Shown: positions 9,536-17,986 of the stretch, in pieces | Position numbering within the stretch: position 1 is the first letter of the stretch | How the letters are laid out: each line of letters starts with the position of its first letter | Source: Alkalibacterium gilvum | GTDB lineage: Bacteria > Bacillota > Bacilli > Lactobacillales > Carnobacteriaceae_A | Reading direction: 5' to 3' | Assembly (NCBI RefSeq): GCF_900109085.1 | Contig: NZ_FNYW01000019.1 | Location: forward strand, 1-36,340 | DNA: 36,340 nt | Made by a program: the position numbers and the translations under genes | Notes under the pieces: generated by a model | What the model saw: only the letters and a program-made list of their open reading frames with translations | What the model was told of the DNA's origin: nothing | Databases searched by the model: none

Positions 9536-10433
9536 TTTCACTCTCCAATAGATTAGATAATTTATTTAAATCCGCCGGCAGCTGGGCGACTACTGATAGT
9601 TTTGTTTCAGTAAACGGATGAGTGAAACTAACTGTTGAGCAGTGCAACGCCTGTCTTTCGATTCTGTATTCGTTGGATTTTGGATTATACAAATCATCAC
9701 CAACTAGACCATGACCAATATCAGAGAAATGCACACGAATTTGGTGCGTCCGACCTGTGTGTAACTGTATTTTCACTTGAGTTAGTTGTTTAAACTTCTT
9801 CGTCACCCAGTACTCTGTTAAAGATGCCTTGCCGGTTTTTAACACCTGTCTTTTTATTATAGATCCCGGCATACGGTCGATTGGTTTATTAATAAGTCCC
9901 CATTCTTTTTCTAAATCCCCATCTACAAAAGCAATGTACTCTTTATACAATTGCTTTTGCTTAAGCAAGCGATCCATGTAGGAATGAGCCAACGTATGCT
10001 TCGCAAAAATCATAACTCCTGATGTATCTTTATCTAAACGAGTGACGATATGAACGGTTTTATATCTATAATTTTGTCTTAAGCAATAGCCTTTCACTCT
10101 GTTTGCCATTGTGTGATTTTTATAGAGTGAAGAAGGCACCGAAGCAACATGGCTCGGTTTATTTACTATAAGATAGTGTTGGTCTTCATATAAAATATTT
10201 AACGGTTCATTTGATACTTCTAAACTATCACTACCTACTTCATCTGGTAAACAAAGTGAAACAACATCTCCTTCAGAGACACATTTACGCACTCGACTGA
10301 GTTCGCCATTTACCTCTAGCCGTCCTCCTTGGTATTTAACTTTGGCAAGTAAACGCTTTGATATATACTTTGTTTTCAAAAAAGCTTTCAAGGTGATGGC
10401 GCTTTCACCTTGTACTTTCCACTCAATTTTCAT
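9528..10433 (-). CDS. RluD-family 23S rRNA pseudouridine synthase (YjbO-like)
   Basis: The enzyme isomerises uridine to pseudouridine in rRNA. An S4-like RNA-binding region occupies the first 75 or so residues. The catalytic motif RLDKDTSGVMIFAK contains the essential Asp, and the motif LHTGRTHQIRVHF follows near the C-terminus. The reading frame extends upstream to 10523, but that part lies inside nadK. The ATG at 10433 (MKIEWKVQGESA) has GGGAG upstream and gives the usual 301 residues. It overlaps nadK by 11 bases. Which uridine is modified cannot be told. Confidence 0.9.
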   Translation of the reverse strand: MKIEWKVQGESAITLKAFLKTKYISKRLLAKVKYQGGRLEVNGELSRVRKCVSEGDVVSLCLPDEVGSDSLEVSNEPLNILYEDQHYLIVNKPSHVASVPSSLYKNHTMANRVKGYCLRQNYRYKTVHIVTRLDKDTSGVMIFAKHTLAHSYMDRLLKQKQLYKEYIAFVDGDLEKEWGLINKPIDRMPGSIIKRQVLKTGKASLTEYWVTKKFKQLTQVKIQLHTGRTHQIRVHFSDIGHGLVGDDLYNPKSNEYRIERQALHCSTVSFTHPFTETKLSVVAQLPADLNKLSNLLESENG

Positions 10434-11235
10434 TATTAAATTTAGCTCCCAAGAAAGCATCTTCAACTCTATCCCAGAAGTGAGTATGTTGATATTGTGC
10501 AAATCGAATTCGTTCTTTAGCAATTTGAAATTTTATATAATCGACATCCGTCTCAGATGAAGCGAGTTGATCTATTGTTAAAGTAAAACAAGACGTATCG
10601 ATAGGCTCAATTTTTATCCATTCATCTGGTGCTATAACCATGGGTGAACTGAGCGTTCGAAATATACGATTATTTAAGGAAGCAATTTCTGTAAGTTGCA
10701 GTGCCTCAAGTCTTGGGTGTAGCACTGCTCCACCAATTGATTTATTATATCCTGTTGAACCTGTTGGAGTAGAAATACACAATCCGTCTCCTCTAAATCG
10801 CTCGAAATATTCTTCTTTAATATAAACATCCCCAACTAGTGTCCCATCTGTAAATTTAACAATAGATTCATTTAACGCTAAAAAATGCTTATTTTTTTGT
10901 TTATTTTTATATATAATTTCTATATCTAATAAAGGATACTGGATATACTCGCCATTGTCGTTTACCAAGCTATCTACTAACTCTTCAAGGTTATATTGCC
11001 TCCAATCCGTGTAGAAACCTAAATGGCCTGTATGCACGCCAATAAAACGTACTTTATCTAATAAATGTGCATATCTATGAAAAGCAGAGAGTAACGTCCC
11101 ATCTCCACCCACTGATATGATTATATTTGGTTGGCTAGTCGTTATTTCAATATTTTCTTTTGCTAACATTTCCCTTAACTTTCGCGCTACGTTCGTTGAT
11201 TCTTCGGTATTGTTTTTAACAATTGCAATTTTCAT
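10423..11235 (-). CDS. nadK: NAD kinase
   Basis: This enzyme phosphorylates NAD to NADP. It is 270 residues with the hallmark GGDGTLL at 43-49, the NES motif in LALNESIVKF, and the glycine-rich STPTGSTGYNKSIGGAVLHP segment. It is the second gene of the relQ operon, 25 bases after relQ, and has AAGGATC as RBS. The relQ-nadK-rluD order is the same as yjbM-yjbN-yjbO in B. subtilis. Confidence 0.95.
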   Translation of the reverse strand: MKIAIVKNNTEESTNVARKLREMLAKENIEITTSQPNIIISVGGDGTLLSAFHRYAHLLDKVRFIGVHTGHLGFYTDWRQYNLEELVDSLVNDNGEYIQYPLLDIEIIYKNKQKNKHFLALNESIVKFTDGTLVGDVYIKEEYFERFRGDGLCISTPTGSTGYNKSIGGAVLHPRLEALQLTEIASLNNRIFRTLSSPMVIAPDEWIKIEPIDTSCFTLTIDQLASSETDVDYIKFQIAKERIRFAQYQHTHFWDRVEDAFLGAKFNNEN

Positions 11236-11260
11236 TTAATGATCCTTTCACGCACATTGA

Positions 11261-11881
11261 TCAGTCTTCTCTAAAACGAAAGTCTTGTTGGATTTCTTTA
11301 ATCTCTTCTCTTATGGTAGACATTTCTTCATCTAACTGAAAAGCTGACTCTGCTGCTTTTTGTAATCGCGCATTAATTTCTTCAGGAAATTCTCCTTGAT
11401 ATTTATAATTAAGTGAATGCTCTATAGATGCCCAGAAATTCATGGCCAGCGTTCTAATTTGGACTTCCACTAATACTATTTTTACTTGGTCAATTAACTG
11501 CACAGGATATTCGCATATTAAATGATACGAACGATACCCGCTATCCTTTTTATTTGTCACATAATCTTTTTCGTAAATAACAGTTAAGTCATTTCTGTTT
11601 TTAAGTAGAGAGACCACTTCATGAATGTCCTCGACAAATGGACACATAATTCTTACTCCAGCTAGGTCTTCCATATCTTTTTCCAACTTATCTATCGGAA
11701 TATCTCTTGTTTTTGACTTCATAATTATACTTTTAATCGGCTTTACTCGCCCCGTGACGAATTCAATAGGACCATGCTCTTTTCTTAAATGATACATCTC
11801 CCTTAACCCGCGCAATTTAACCTTTAATTCGTCAACTGTTTGTTTGTAAGGAAGCAGGAAAAGTTCCCAATCTCTATTCAT
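11261..11881 (-). CDS. relQ: Small alarmone synthetase RelQ (YjbM, SAS1)
   Basis: RelQ transfers pyrophosphate from ATP to GDP or GTP to make (p)ppGpp in response to stress. The 206-residue protein has only the synthetase domain. Visible motifs are DLAGVRIMCPF, DSGYRSYHLICEYP and LVEVQIRTLAMNFWASIEHSLNYK. It lacks the hydrolase and regulatory domains of long RelA/SpoT proteins, which is normal for this class. It leads a five-gene operon and faces away from the CYTH gene. Confidence 0.94.
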   Translation of the reverse strand: MNRDWELFLLPYKQTVDELKVKLRGLREMYHLRKEHGPIEFVTGRVKPIKSIIMKSKTRDIPIDKLEKDMEDLAGVRIMCPFVEDIHEVVSLLKNRNDLTVIYEKDYVTNKKDSGYRSYHLICEYPVQLIDQVKIVLVEVQIRTLAMNFWASIEHSLNYKYQGEFPEEINARLQKAAESAFQLDEEMSTIREEIKEIQQDFRFRED

Positions 11882-11926
11882 ATCCTATACCTTCTCTACT
11901 TTAATTTAATCATTATTATTGGTATC

Positions 11927-11956
11927 ATTGTAACATATTTAAAATTTTTTCTGTAA
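11927..11956 (-). promoter_or_regulatory. Likely relQ operon promoter
   Basis: On the minus strand TTACAG (11951-11956) and TACAAT (11927-11932) are 18 bases apart, about 46 bases upstream of the relQ start. This is the best candidate in the short divergent gap before the CYTH gene. Confidence 0.5.
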
Positions 11957-11976
11957 TGAAGGGAACCAATTATTAT

Positions 11977-12555
11977 ATGAGACAAGAAGTTGAAATAGAA
12001 TATAAAAATCTTTTAACAGAGACTGAATACAACAAGCTTAAAGAAATATACTTTGATCGATCATCTACGCACATAACACAAAACAACTATTATTTTGATA
12101 CAAAAGACTCTCACTTAAAATCAGCAGCTTGTGCTCTTCGTATTAGAACGAAAGATGGATCAGCAGAAATGACACTCAAAACACCTTTTGAAGGTCATCA
12201 TAATGAGACGACATTGGATTTGTCAATCGAAAAAGCCAGTGAACTTATCTCAGCAGGGTATTTCTCTTTGCCAGAAGATATCCATACTGTTCTCATTGAA
12301 CAAGGTGTATCGTTCTCGGAAAATGTTTTTATAGTCGCGCAGCTTAAAACAGAACGCCTAGAAATTAAAAAACCTCATTCTATTATTGTTCTAGATAAAA
12401 GTTATTATTCAAATGAAGTCGATTATGAATTAGAAGTAGAAGCTGATTCTATTTCTATTGGTAAAAATGTGTTTAATACTATTTTAAAGAATAACAAGAT
12501 ACCCAAACGTGCAACGGAAAATAAAATAGCACGTGCCTTTAATGCTACGCAATAG
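11977..12555 (+). CDS. CYTH domain protein (YjbK-like triphosphatase family)
   Basis: This 192-residue protein is built as a CYTH triphosphate tunnel domain. The signature ExExK is seen as EIEYK near the start (residues 6-10), and the alternating Arg/Lys/Glu strands (RIRTKDG, MTLKTPF, YELEVEAD) fit the tunnel. Family members bind triphosphates with a divalent metal. YjbK's substrate is not settled. The ATG at 11977 is preferred to the one at 11956 because AAGGGA lies 12 bases before it and MRQEVEIEYK matches the usual family start. It sits beside relQ as in B. subtilis. Confidence 0.88.
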   Translation: MRQEVEIEYKNLLTETEYNKLKEIYFDRSSTHITQNNYYFDTKDSHLKSAACALRIRTKDGSAEMTLKTPFEGHHNETTLDLSIEKASELISAGYFSLPEDIHTVLIEQGVSFSENVFIVAQLKTERLEIKKPHSIIVLDKSYYSNEVDYELEVEADSISIGKNVFNTILKNNKIPKRATENKIARAFNATQ

Positions 12556-12571
12556 CATTTTCAAAATAACA

Positions 12572-12593
12572 GTTGTGACAATTTTGTCACAAC
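12572..12593 (+). terminator. Hairpin after the CYTH gene (probable terminator)
   Basis: A perfect inverted repeat GTTGTGACA / TGTCACAAC with a 4-base loop lies 16 bases after the CYTH stop. The T-rich run CTTTTTATTCTTT follows after a gap of 7 bases, so termination is plausible but not textbook. Confidence 0.5.
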
Positions 12594-12756
12594 AGTTCAT
12601 CTTTTTATTCTTTAAATAAGCAGAATATTACACTATAAATTATATATTTGTTAATCTATATAATGTAATCAATACTTTTTATTGAAATTTATCAAATACA
12701 TGATCATAGATTATTATTATGACTTAACAAAATATAAATTGGGTGTGTGCTAAAAA

Positions 12757-13377
12757 ATGTTTTTAAATAATATAATAGAAATTTTTCTTTTTGTAAATCC
12801 TTTAGGAACAACGTGTTATGAGACTGAAAAAACAATCGAAGCTTTCTCTAATGAGCGCGATGAAAAAGTTAAGGTGCGTTTTATTCCTTTGTTAAACTTC
12901 CATACTGTTGGAAATATTATGAAAGAAAAAAAAGATCAAACTTTATCAAATCGTAATATGTTTTACACAGATTCTTTTAACGCTAGCTTAGCTTTTCAAG
13001 CTGCTTCAATGCAAGGTAAAAAAAAAGGAAGAAAATTTCTGATGCTTCTCCAAGACAAAGTGATTAATGACAATAAAGAAGTTACTCGAGATTTATTCAT
13101 CCAAATAGCTAAAGCGATAAACTTAGATGTGGAAATGTTCGAGGAAGATATTGATTCTGAACTTACTAAAACAGCATTTAAAAAAGATCAAAAGTTAGCT
13201 CAAGAAATGGAGATAGAAAATGCACCATCATGTATTTTATATGCCGGCTGTGATAGTACTTGTGGCTATATGATGGATACAACTATAACTAAACAGTTAT
13301 TACATGGTTTCTCTGATGAAAATCTAGCATTTAAAAAATCCCCTAGTAATCGCTTGTCGATCATTCAATCCATTTAA
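12757..13377 (+). CDS. spxH: ClpXP adaptor protein SpxH (YjbH), DsbA-like fold
   Basis: SpxH delivers the transcription factor Spx to ClpXP for degradation. The 206-residue protein has the thioredoxin/DsbA-like N-terminal strand IIEIFLFVNPLG and the helical insert typical of YjbH. In B. subtilis this region carries a CxxC pair; here the first cysteine is glycine (GTTC, Cys20 retained). Two further cysteines lie near the C-terminus (YAGCDSTCGY). The position next to pepF, coiA, mecA and spx matches the conserved locus. The RBS is weak (GGGTG). A strong terminator follows. Confidence 0.88.
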   Translation: MFLNNIIEIFLFVNPLGTTCYETEKTIEAFSNERDEKVKVRFIPLLNFHTVGNIMKEKKDQTLSNRNMFYTDSFNASLAFQAASMQGKKKGRKFLMLLQDKVINDNKEVTRDLFIQIAKAINLDVEMFEEDIDSELTKTAFKKDQKLAQEMEIENAPSCILYAGCDSTCGYMMDTTITKQLLHGFSDENLAFKKSPSNRLSIIQSI

Positions 13378-13388
13378 ATATTATATAT

Positions 13389-13435
13389 AATAAAAACAGT
13401 CATTTTCCCATTATAGGAGAATGACTGTTTTTATT
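13389..13435. terminator. Bidirectional terminator between spxH and pepF
   Basis: A 20-bp stem with one mismatch and a 7-base loop lies between the convergent stops. Both outer ends are A/T runs, so it can work in both directions. Confidence 0.92.
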
Positions 13436-13450
13436 AACTAATAGTTCAAC

Positions 13451-15262
13451 TTAAATCGATGATAAAGCCTCTTCTAACTCGTCAAGTCTTTGTTCAAATA
13501 CTTTCATAGCTCTTTCTAAATAATCTTTATTTGTCATATCAACACCAGCTTTTTTCATTACTTCAATTGGATAGTCACTACTACCAGCCTTTAAATAAGA
13601 CAGATACTTATCCAAGGCTCCTTCTTCTCCATTTGATATTTTATCAGCCAGAGCAGTTGCAGCACAAAAGCCTGTAGAGTATTGGTAGACATAATAATTA
13701 TAATAAAAATGTGGAATTCTAGCCCATTCATATTGAATAACATCATCTTCTTCTACGGATTCACCATAATACTTACTATTCAGCTTTCTGTAACTTTCAC
13801 TTAAATAGTCAGCTGTCAGTGGTTTGCCTTTTCTAGATTCTTCATGCATGAAATGTTCAAATTCTGCGAATTGGGTTTGTCTAAATACTGTCCCTTTAAA
13901 ACCGTCAAGATAGTGATTTAAAACGTAAGCTCTAGCCTTAGGATCTGTCGTTGTTTCTAGAAGATGATCTGTCAAAAGATTTTCATTCGTTGTTGAAGCT
14001 ATTTCAGCTAAAAATATAGAGTAGTTCCCATAAACGTAAGGTTGATTTTTTCTAGTAAAATAACTATGGGCACTATGACCTAATTCATGTACAAGCGTAT
14101 AAAGGTGATTAAGAGAGTCATGCCAATTCAATAAGATATATGGATTTGTATCATACATTCCAGATGAATAGGCTCCACTACGTTTACCTTTATTTTCAAC
14201 AATATCTATCCAGCGACTATTAAATGCTTGATTGAGTACATCTTTATATTCAGGACCAAGTATATCAAGTCCTTGTAACGTCTTTTCCTTCGCCTCATCA
14301 TAAGTAAACGTCAAACTAGCTTCGCCAGTAATCGGTGTATACAAATCATACATATGCAACTCTTCCAATTCAAGCACTTGCTTTCTGAGCTTCATATATC
14401 TGTGCAGTAGCGGCAAATGTTCATTAACTACCTCGACAAGTGTATCATGAACGGTCTCAGGAATGTGATTAGCTGATAACGCACTTTCTCTTGCAGTTTG
14501 ATAGTGGTGTACTTTGGCTTGATAATTATGGTGCTTAACATTGGCAGAAAGTGTACTAGCAAACGTATTTTTAAAGCTTTCATATACGTCGTACATATTC
14601 AAAAAAGCATCTTTTCTTACTTCTCTATCAGTGCTTTTAAGTAATTCACCGTACATGCCATGTGATAATTGAACCTCTTCCCCATCTTCCCCTTTAACCA
14701 TTGGGAATGTTAAGTCAGCATTATTTAGCACACTAAAGGTCTGACTACTAGATGTTAAAATATCGCTAGCACCTGCTAATAATGATTCCATTTCCGCTGA
14801 AAGTATGTGTTCTTTGTTTGCAGTAAGTTGCGTAATATAATGTTTATACTGTATTAATTCTATCTGCTCTTCAAAGTAACTGTTCAATGTTTCGTCAGGT
14901 AGGGCTATAAGTTCAGGCTCAAACCATGACGTGGCTTCTTGCGAGAGTACAGCAAGATAGCGTGCACGATCGTTCATCGCTTGATATGTACTATTTCCTG
15001 TATCCTGATCGTTTTTTAAATGTGCATACACATATAGGCCACTTACTTTTCTAGATAACTGTAAGATTTCTTTTAATGCTTCCAAAAAAGTCGAGCTATC
15101 ATTATTTAACTTACCCTGGTATGCTTTTACTTTTTCAACTGAGTCTTTTATTTGTTTAAAATCTTCTTCCCACTTCTCATCAGATCTATAAATGACGGTA
15201 AGATCCCATGTTTTTTCTTCTGGTATTTCTTCTCTTAAAGGTAATCCTTTTTTTCTAGGCAT
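13451..15262 (-). CDS. pepF: Oligoendopeptidase F
   Basis: PepF is a cytoplasmic M3-family zinc peptidase that cuts short peptides. The 603 residues are full length. The zinc site HExxH is seen in LVHELGHSAHSYF, with the third ligand Glu expected in FLAEIASTTNE. The ATG has AGGAGG seven bases upstream. In B. subtilis pepF follows coiA as here. It may help recycle peptides from the Clp proteases, which is inference. Confidence 0.96.
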   Translation of the reverse strand: MPRKKGLPLREEIPEEKTWDLTVIYRSDEKWEEDFKQIKDSVEKVKAYQGKLNNDSSTFLEALKEILQLSRKVSGLYVYAHLKNDQDTGNSTYQAMNDRARYLAVLSQEATSWFEPELIALPDETLNSYFEEQIELIQYKHYITQLTANKEHILSAEMESLLAGASDILTSSSQTFSVLNNADLTFPMVKGEDGEEVQLSHGMYGELLKSTDREVRKDAFLNMYDVYESFKNTFASTLSANVKHHNYQAKVHHYQTARESALSANHIPETVHDTLVEVVNEHLPLLHRYMKLRKQVLELEELHMYDLYTPITGEASLTFTYDEAKEKTLQGLDILGPEYKDVLNQAFNSRWIDIVENKGKRSGAYSSGMYDTNPYILLNWHDSLNHLYTLVHELGHSAHSYFTRKNQPYVYGNYSIFLAEIASTTNENLLTDHLLETTTDPKARAYVLNHYLDGFKGTVFRQTQFAEFEHFMHEESRKGKPLTADYLSESYRKLNSKYYGESVEEDDVIQYEWARIPHFYYNYYVYQYSTGFCAATALADKISNGEEGALDKYLSYLKAGSSDYPIEVMKKAGVDMTNKDYLERAMKVFEQRLDELEEALSSI

Positions 15263-15376
15263 TCATTATCCTCCTAAAATTTATCAATATATTAATGATA
15301 ACACAATTTGAAAAAGAATAGAATATTTTTATCTACATTAATCTCACCATGTCATTTACTCATCAAAAATTAATTC

Positions 15377-16453
15377 TCATTCCTCTATTTTTATCCTTAC
15401 CCATTTTAGCTCTCCTACTTTTTTTAAAAACCCCACTTCACTCAACACATTTAAAAACTCAATAAATGGCAACAATTCATTTGTTTCTTCTGAATAAGGT
15501 AAAAGATATTGTATGAGCTCATTTTCTTTCTTCCAACTGTTTACTTTACGCCCGAGTCTTTTCAATGTTATTATCTCATAATAAGATAGCGTGTTTATCC
15601 ATAAAAATATTAGTAATTTCCACTGATAAGAGAATGTTCTGATTAACCATTCATTTGAAACGCTATAAAACAAGACATCAGGTAAAGTTTGAATAGACAG
15701 ATTATTTTGATATAACAATTCAAAAAAACGTCTTGTTCTTTTATCCTTATAGAAGGATAAGTGCTGCAGTTTTTTTACTTCAACAGACTTTCGCTTCATT
15801 TTAGCTTCTTTAGTCAGGTATTGGGTGTTAAGTGTTTTTTCCACAGCTACTTTATCACTTTCAAAAGGCAAGAATTTTTTTTTGAACCGTATTCCCTTAT
15901 CTGAACTTCTAATATTTGTAATTATTTCTAAGCACTGTTCATCTTGATTCAGTTGCAGTAAATTATATTGTCCATTTTTATTTATAGATAGATAGTCGTA
16001 TTGCTGACTTGTAAATTTATTACTAACTTTCAATTTTTTACCGAGTATCCAGATGACTTTTATACCCTTTTCAATGTAGCCTCTCGTTCTTTTTTTTATA
16101 ATTTTTTTAGAAATTGGACTACACTGAAATTCAATAGCTATCCTTGTTTCTTTATAATTAATAAATAAATCTGGACGCTGCTTTAATTCTGGTATGAATA
16201 ATTCTAATTTCACTTTAAATTTCTCTCTTTTAAACCACTCATACAAGAGCAGTTTCCCTTTAATATGTTCGCTCGTTTCTCCTTCTGAGAAATATTGACA
16301 GAAGCTCTGACGTTTATGTGCAAAATGAGGCTGGTTAATGACTCCTTTCTTAAATATTACTTCTTCTCTACAGCCAGAGCAGTAACATAATTTATCTTCT
16401 GTAAAGGAACTTGCAAATAATAATCCCCCCTGGTCATCTACTGCTGTAAACAT
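15377..16453 (-). CDS. coiA: Competence protein CoiA (nuclease-like)
   Basis: CoiA is needed for processing incoming DNA in competent cells of Bacillus and Streptococcus. This 358-residue protein has an N-terminal zinc-finger-like segment (CYCSGC, then HFAHKRQSFC). The PD-(D/E)xK nuclease core is seen in QRPDLFI and RIAIEFQCSPIS, with Asp, Glu and Gln in place. The C-terminal half is less conserved and Lys-rich. The RBS AAAGGAGG is strong. A mecA terminator separates it from mecA, so it is transcribed on its own. I saw no ComX-type cin-box (TACGAATA) upstream. Confidence 0.88.
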   Translation of the reverse strand: MFTAVDDQGGLLFASSFTEDKLCYCSGCREEVIFKKGVINQPHFAHKRQSFCQYFSEGETSEHIKGKLLLYEWFKREKFKVKLELFIPELKQRPDLFINYKETRIAIEFQCSPISKKIIKKRTRGYIEKGIKVIWILGKKLKVSNKFTSQQYDYLSINKNGQYNLLQLNQDEQCLEIITNIRSSDKGIRFKKKFLPFESDKVAVEKTLNTQYLTKEAKMKRKSVEVKKLQHLSFYKDKRTRRFFELLYQNNLSIQTLPDVLFYSVSNEWLIRTFSYQWKLLIFLWINTLSYYEIITLKRLGRKVNSWKKENELIQYLLPYSEETNELLPFIEFLNVLSEVGFLKKVGELKWVRIKIEE

Positions 16454-16520
16454 AGGTCTTTTCCTCCTTTGTATTTTATTCTCTATTTATATATATTGCC
16501 ATTTTAATTTTTTTCTCACG

Positions 16521-16557
16521 AAAAAAGACCTACAGATATGATATTCTGTAGGTCTTT
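16521..16557 (-). terminator. Terminator of mecA
   Basis: A perfect 13-bp stem (AAAGACCTACAGA / TCTGTAGGTCTTT, 8-base loop) is followed on the minus strand by a run of T. It lies directly downstream of the mecA stop. Confidence 0.92.
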
Positions 16558-16572
16558 AAAATTAGTTCTATT

Positions 16573-17208
16573 TTATTTAAAGTAATAACGTGCTTGCTCT
16601 AAAGCATTTGATTTCATTAATAGTTTGGCATATTCACTTAATACTTCAGGTGTTGTTTTAGTATTTTCTCCAAATTCAAGTACAATAGCTAATTCTTCAT
16701 CACTTGTTTTCTGTACCATTTCCTCAACAAAGAATACGATATGGAGATAATACATATCTTTGTAACTATAAAGAGTAGATAGACCACTCTCTAAATATAA
16801 ATTTTTAGATAAAGCTAGCAGTTTTTCGAAACTATCAAAGGTCACGACAGCTTCTTTTGTCTGATTATTTTCTTTTTGATAATCATTCATTTCATCTGAT
16901 GACTGCTCATCTTGATTAAGAGTTAATTTATTCTTCAGTGCATTGAGAGAATTTGAATTTTCTTTAAAATTTGCGCCTTTACTGATAAATAATTCCAAGC
17001 CATTACTATTAGGCATAACCTGGAAGGTAACTGCTTCAGATTCTTGAAACTCCTCATCAATATCAACTTCTTCTAATATACTATAAAAGAATTTCTCAAT
17101 TTGTTTCTGATTACCTAAAAGATCAAGAAAAGTAACCCCACGTTCCTCTAGGTCAGTATTTTCAATCGTTACACGTATTGTATCTTCATTGATATGCTCA
17201 ATTTCCAT
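16573..17208 (-). CDS. mecA: Adaptor protein MecA
   Basis: MecA links substrates to the ClpC-ClpP protease; in competent species it targets the competence regulator. It has the N-terminal substrate-binding domain (MEIEHINEDTIRVTIENTD, then ERGVTFLDLLGN), an acidic linker (about 95-120), and a C-terminal ClpC-binding domain (TFDSFEKLLALSKNL onwards). The ATG at 17208 is chosen over the in-frame GTG at 17223, because AGGTG precedes it by seven bases and it matches the usual MecA start. It is 211 residues, with its own promoter and terminator. clpC itself is not in this window. Confidence 0.92.
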   Translation of the reverse strand: MEIEHINEDTIRVTIENTDLEERGVTFLDLLGNQKQIEKFFYSILEEVDIDEEFQESEAVTFQVMPNSNGLELFISKGANFKENSNSLNALKNKLTLNQDEQSSDEMNDYQKENNQTKEAVVTFDSFEKLLALSKNLYLESGLSTLYSYKDMYYLHIVFFVEEMVQKTSDEELAIVLEFGENTKTTPEVLSEYAKLLMKSNALEQARYYFK

Positions 17209-17300
17209 TATTCCGCACCTCACATTTCATTGGAATAACCATTCCTATAAGATAAATTTATTTTTTTGTAGAGTACATTCATAAGAATTGCACTCTTTCC

Positions 17301-17329
17301 ATTATACAAAAGCTTTGATTTAAATACAA
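17301..17329 (-). promoter_or_regulatory. mecA promoter
   Basis: On the minus strand TTGTAT (17324-17329) and a perfect TATAAT (17301-17306) are exactly 17 bases apart. The leader would be about 85 nt and contains an imperfect inverted repeat (AGAGT ... ACTCT). Confidence 0.72.
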
Positions 17330-17350
17330 GTCACAAGTTTTTTATAAAAA

Positions 17351-17375
17351 GAACCGACAAATAATTTGTCGATTC
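17351..17375 (-). terminator. Terminator of spx
   Basis: A stem of 11 positions with one mismatch and a 3-base loop is followed on the minus strand by TTTTTAT. It lies 25 bases beyond the spx stop. Confidence 0.78.
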
Positions 17376-17399
17376 CATCACTTTATTTTAGATTTAATT

Positions 17400-17801
17400 T
17401 TACTTTATTGAGACTAATTGTTGCGCTTTTTTAAGTTCGATTTCTCTTATTTCTCTTGGTACGAACTGGCGAATTTCATCTTCATTATAACCAATTTGTA
17501 GTCTTTTCTCGTCAAGAATTATAGGTCTTCTTATAAGTGTTGGATTTTCTTGAATTAACATGAATAATTCTTTTAATGATAATTCATCTATATCAACATT
17601 TAATTCTTTAAACGCTTTTGATCGCGTGGAGATGATATCTTCCGTTCCATCTTCAGTCAATCTCATGATTGCCTTAATTTCATTAATTTTTAAGGGGTTG
17701 TGAGCCATGTTTTTTTCAGTATAAGAAATTCCATACTCCTCTAACCAAGCCTTTGCTTTTCGACATGATGTACAGCTAGGTGTTGTAAATAATGTAACCA
17801 T
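17400..17801 (-). CDS. spx: Transcriptional regulator Spx
   Basis: Spx is an ArsC-like protein that binds the alpha subunit of RNA polymerase and switches on thiol-stress genes. The 133-residue protein has the redox switch CTSC near the N-terminus ([13 protein letters not shown]). It also has the Spx-specific stretch [23 protein letters not shown], which separates it from arsenate reductases. Its adaptor SpxH is encoded 4 kb away and ClpE in the same window. The RBS is AAGGGAG. It is monocistronic with its own promoter and terminator. Confidence 0.95.
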   Translation of the reverse strand: MVTLFTTPSCTSCRKAKAWLEEYGISYTEKNMAHNPLKINEIKAIMRLTEDGTEDIISTRSKAFKELNVDIDELSLKELFMLIQENPTLIRRPIILDEKRLQIGYNEDEIRQFVPREIREIELKKAQQLVSIK

Positions 17802-17863
17802 TATGTATTTCTCCCTTCGCTACTATATGATTATTCTTTCAAGTGAATCTGTCTACAATAATA

Positions 17864-17892
17864 ATATTAACCTAAATGTGACGACAAGTAAA
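17864..17892 (-). promoter_or_regulatory. spx promoter
   Basis: On the minus strand TTTACT (17887-17892) and TAATAT (17864-17869) are 17 bases apart, about 65 bases before the spx start. Two tandem copies of TTGACA lie just upstream and could be extra -35 elements or regulator sites. Confidence 0.55.
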
Positions 17893-17899
17893 CCCCTTT

Positions 17900-17921
17900 T
17901 GTCAATTTTTTGTCAATTTTT
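17900..17921. repeat. Tandem 11-bp repeat upstream of spx
   Basis: TGTCAATTTTT occurs twice head to tail (17900-17910 and 17911-17921), with a third degenerate copy after it. The 11-bp period places the copies on the same face of the helix, just upstream of the spx -35. Confidence 0.7.
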
Positions 17922-17986
17922 GTTCTTATTTCATAAACCTGTGTCTAAATCCTATGTATTCAAGGTTTGTTGAAAAGAATATTAAC

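Noticed and set aside
10434-10523. Thirty-residue N-terminal extension of RluD
   Set aside because: It lies inside the end of nadK and has no counterpart in the family; the ATG at 10433 fits better.
12573-12592. Rex operator
   Set aside because: The half-sites TTGTGA and TCACAA are 8 bases apart instead of 6, and a terminator role is simpler. Kept only as a low-interest alternative.
16454-16520. ComX-type cin-box before coiA
   Set aside because: No TACGAATA-like octamer is present in the gap; competence control of coiA cannot be shown from this sequence.
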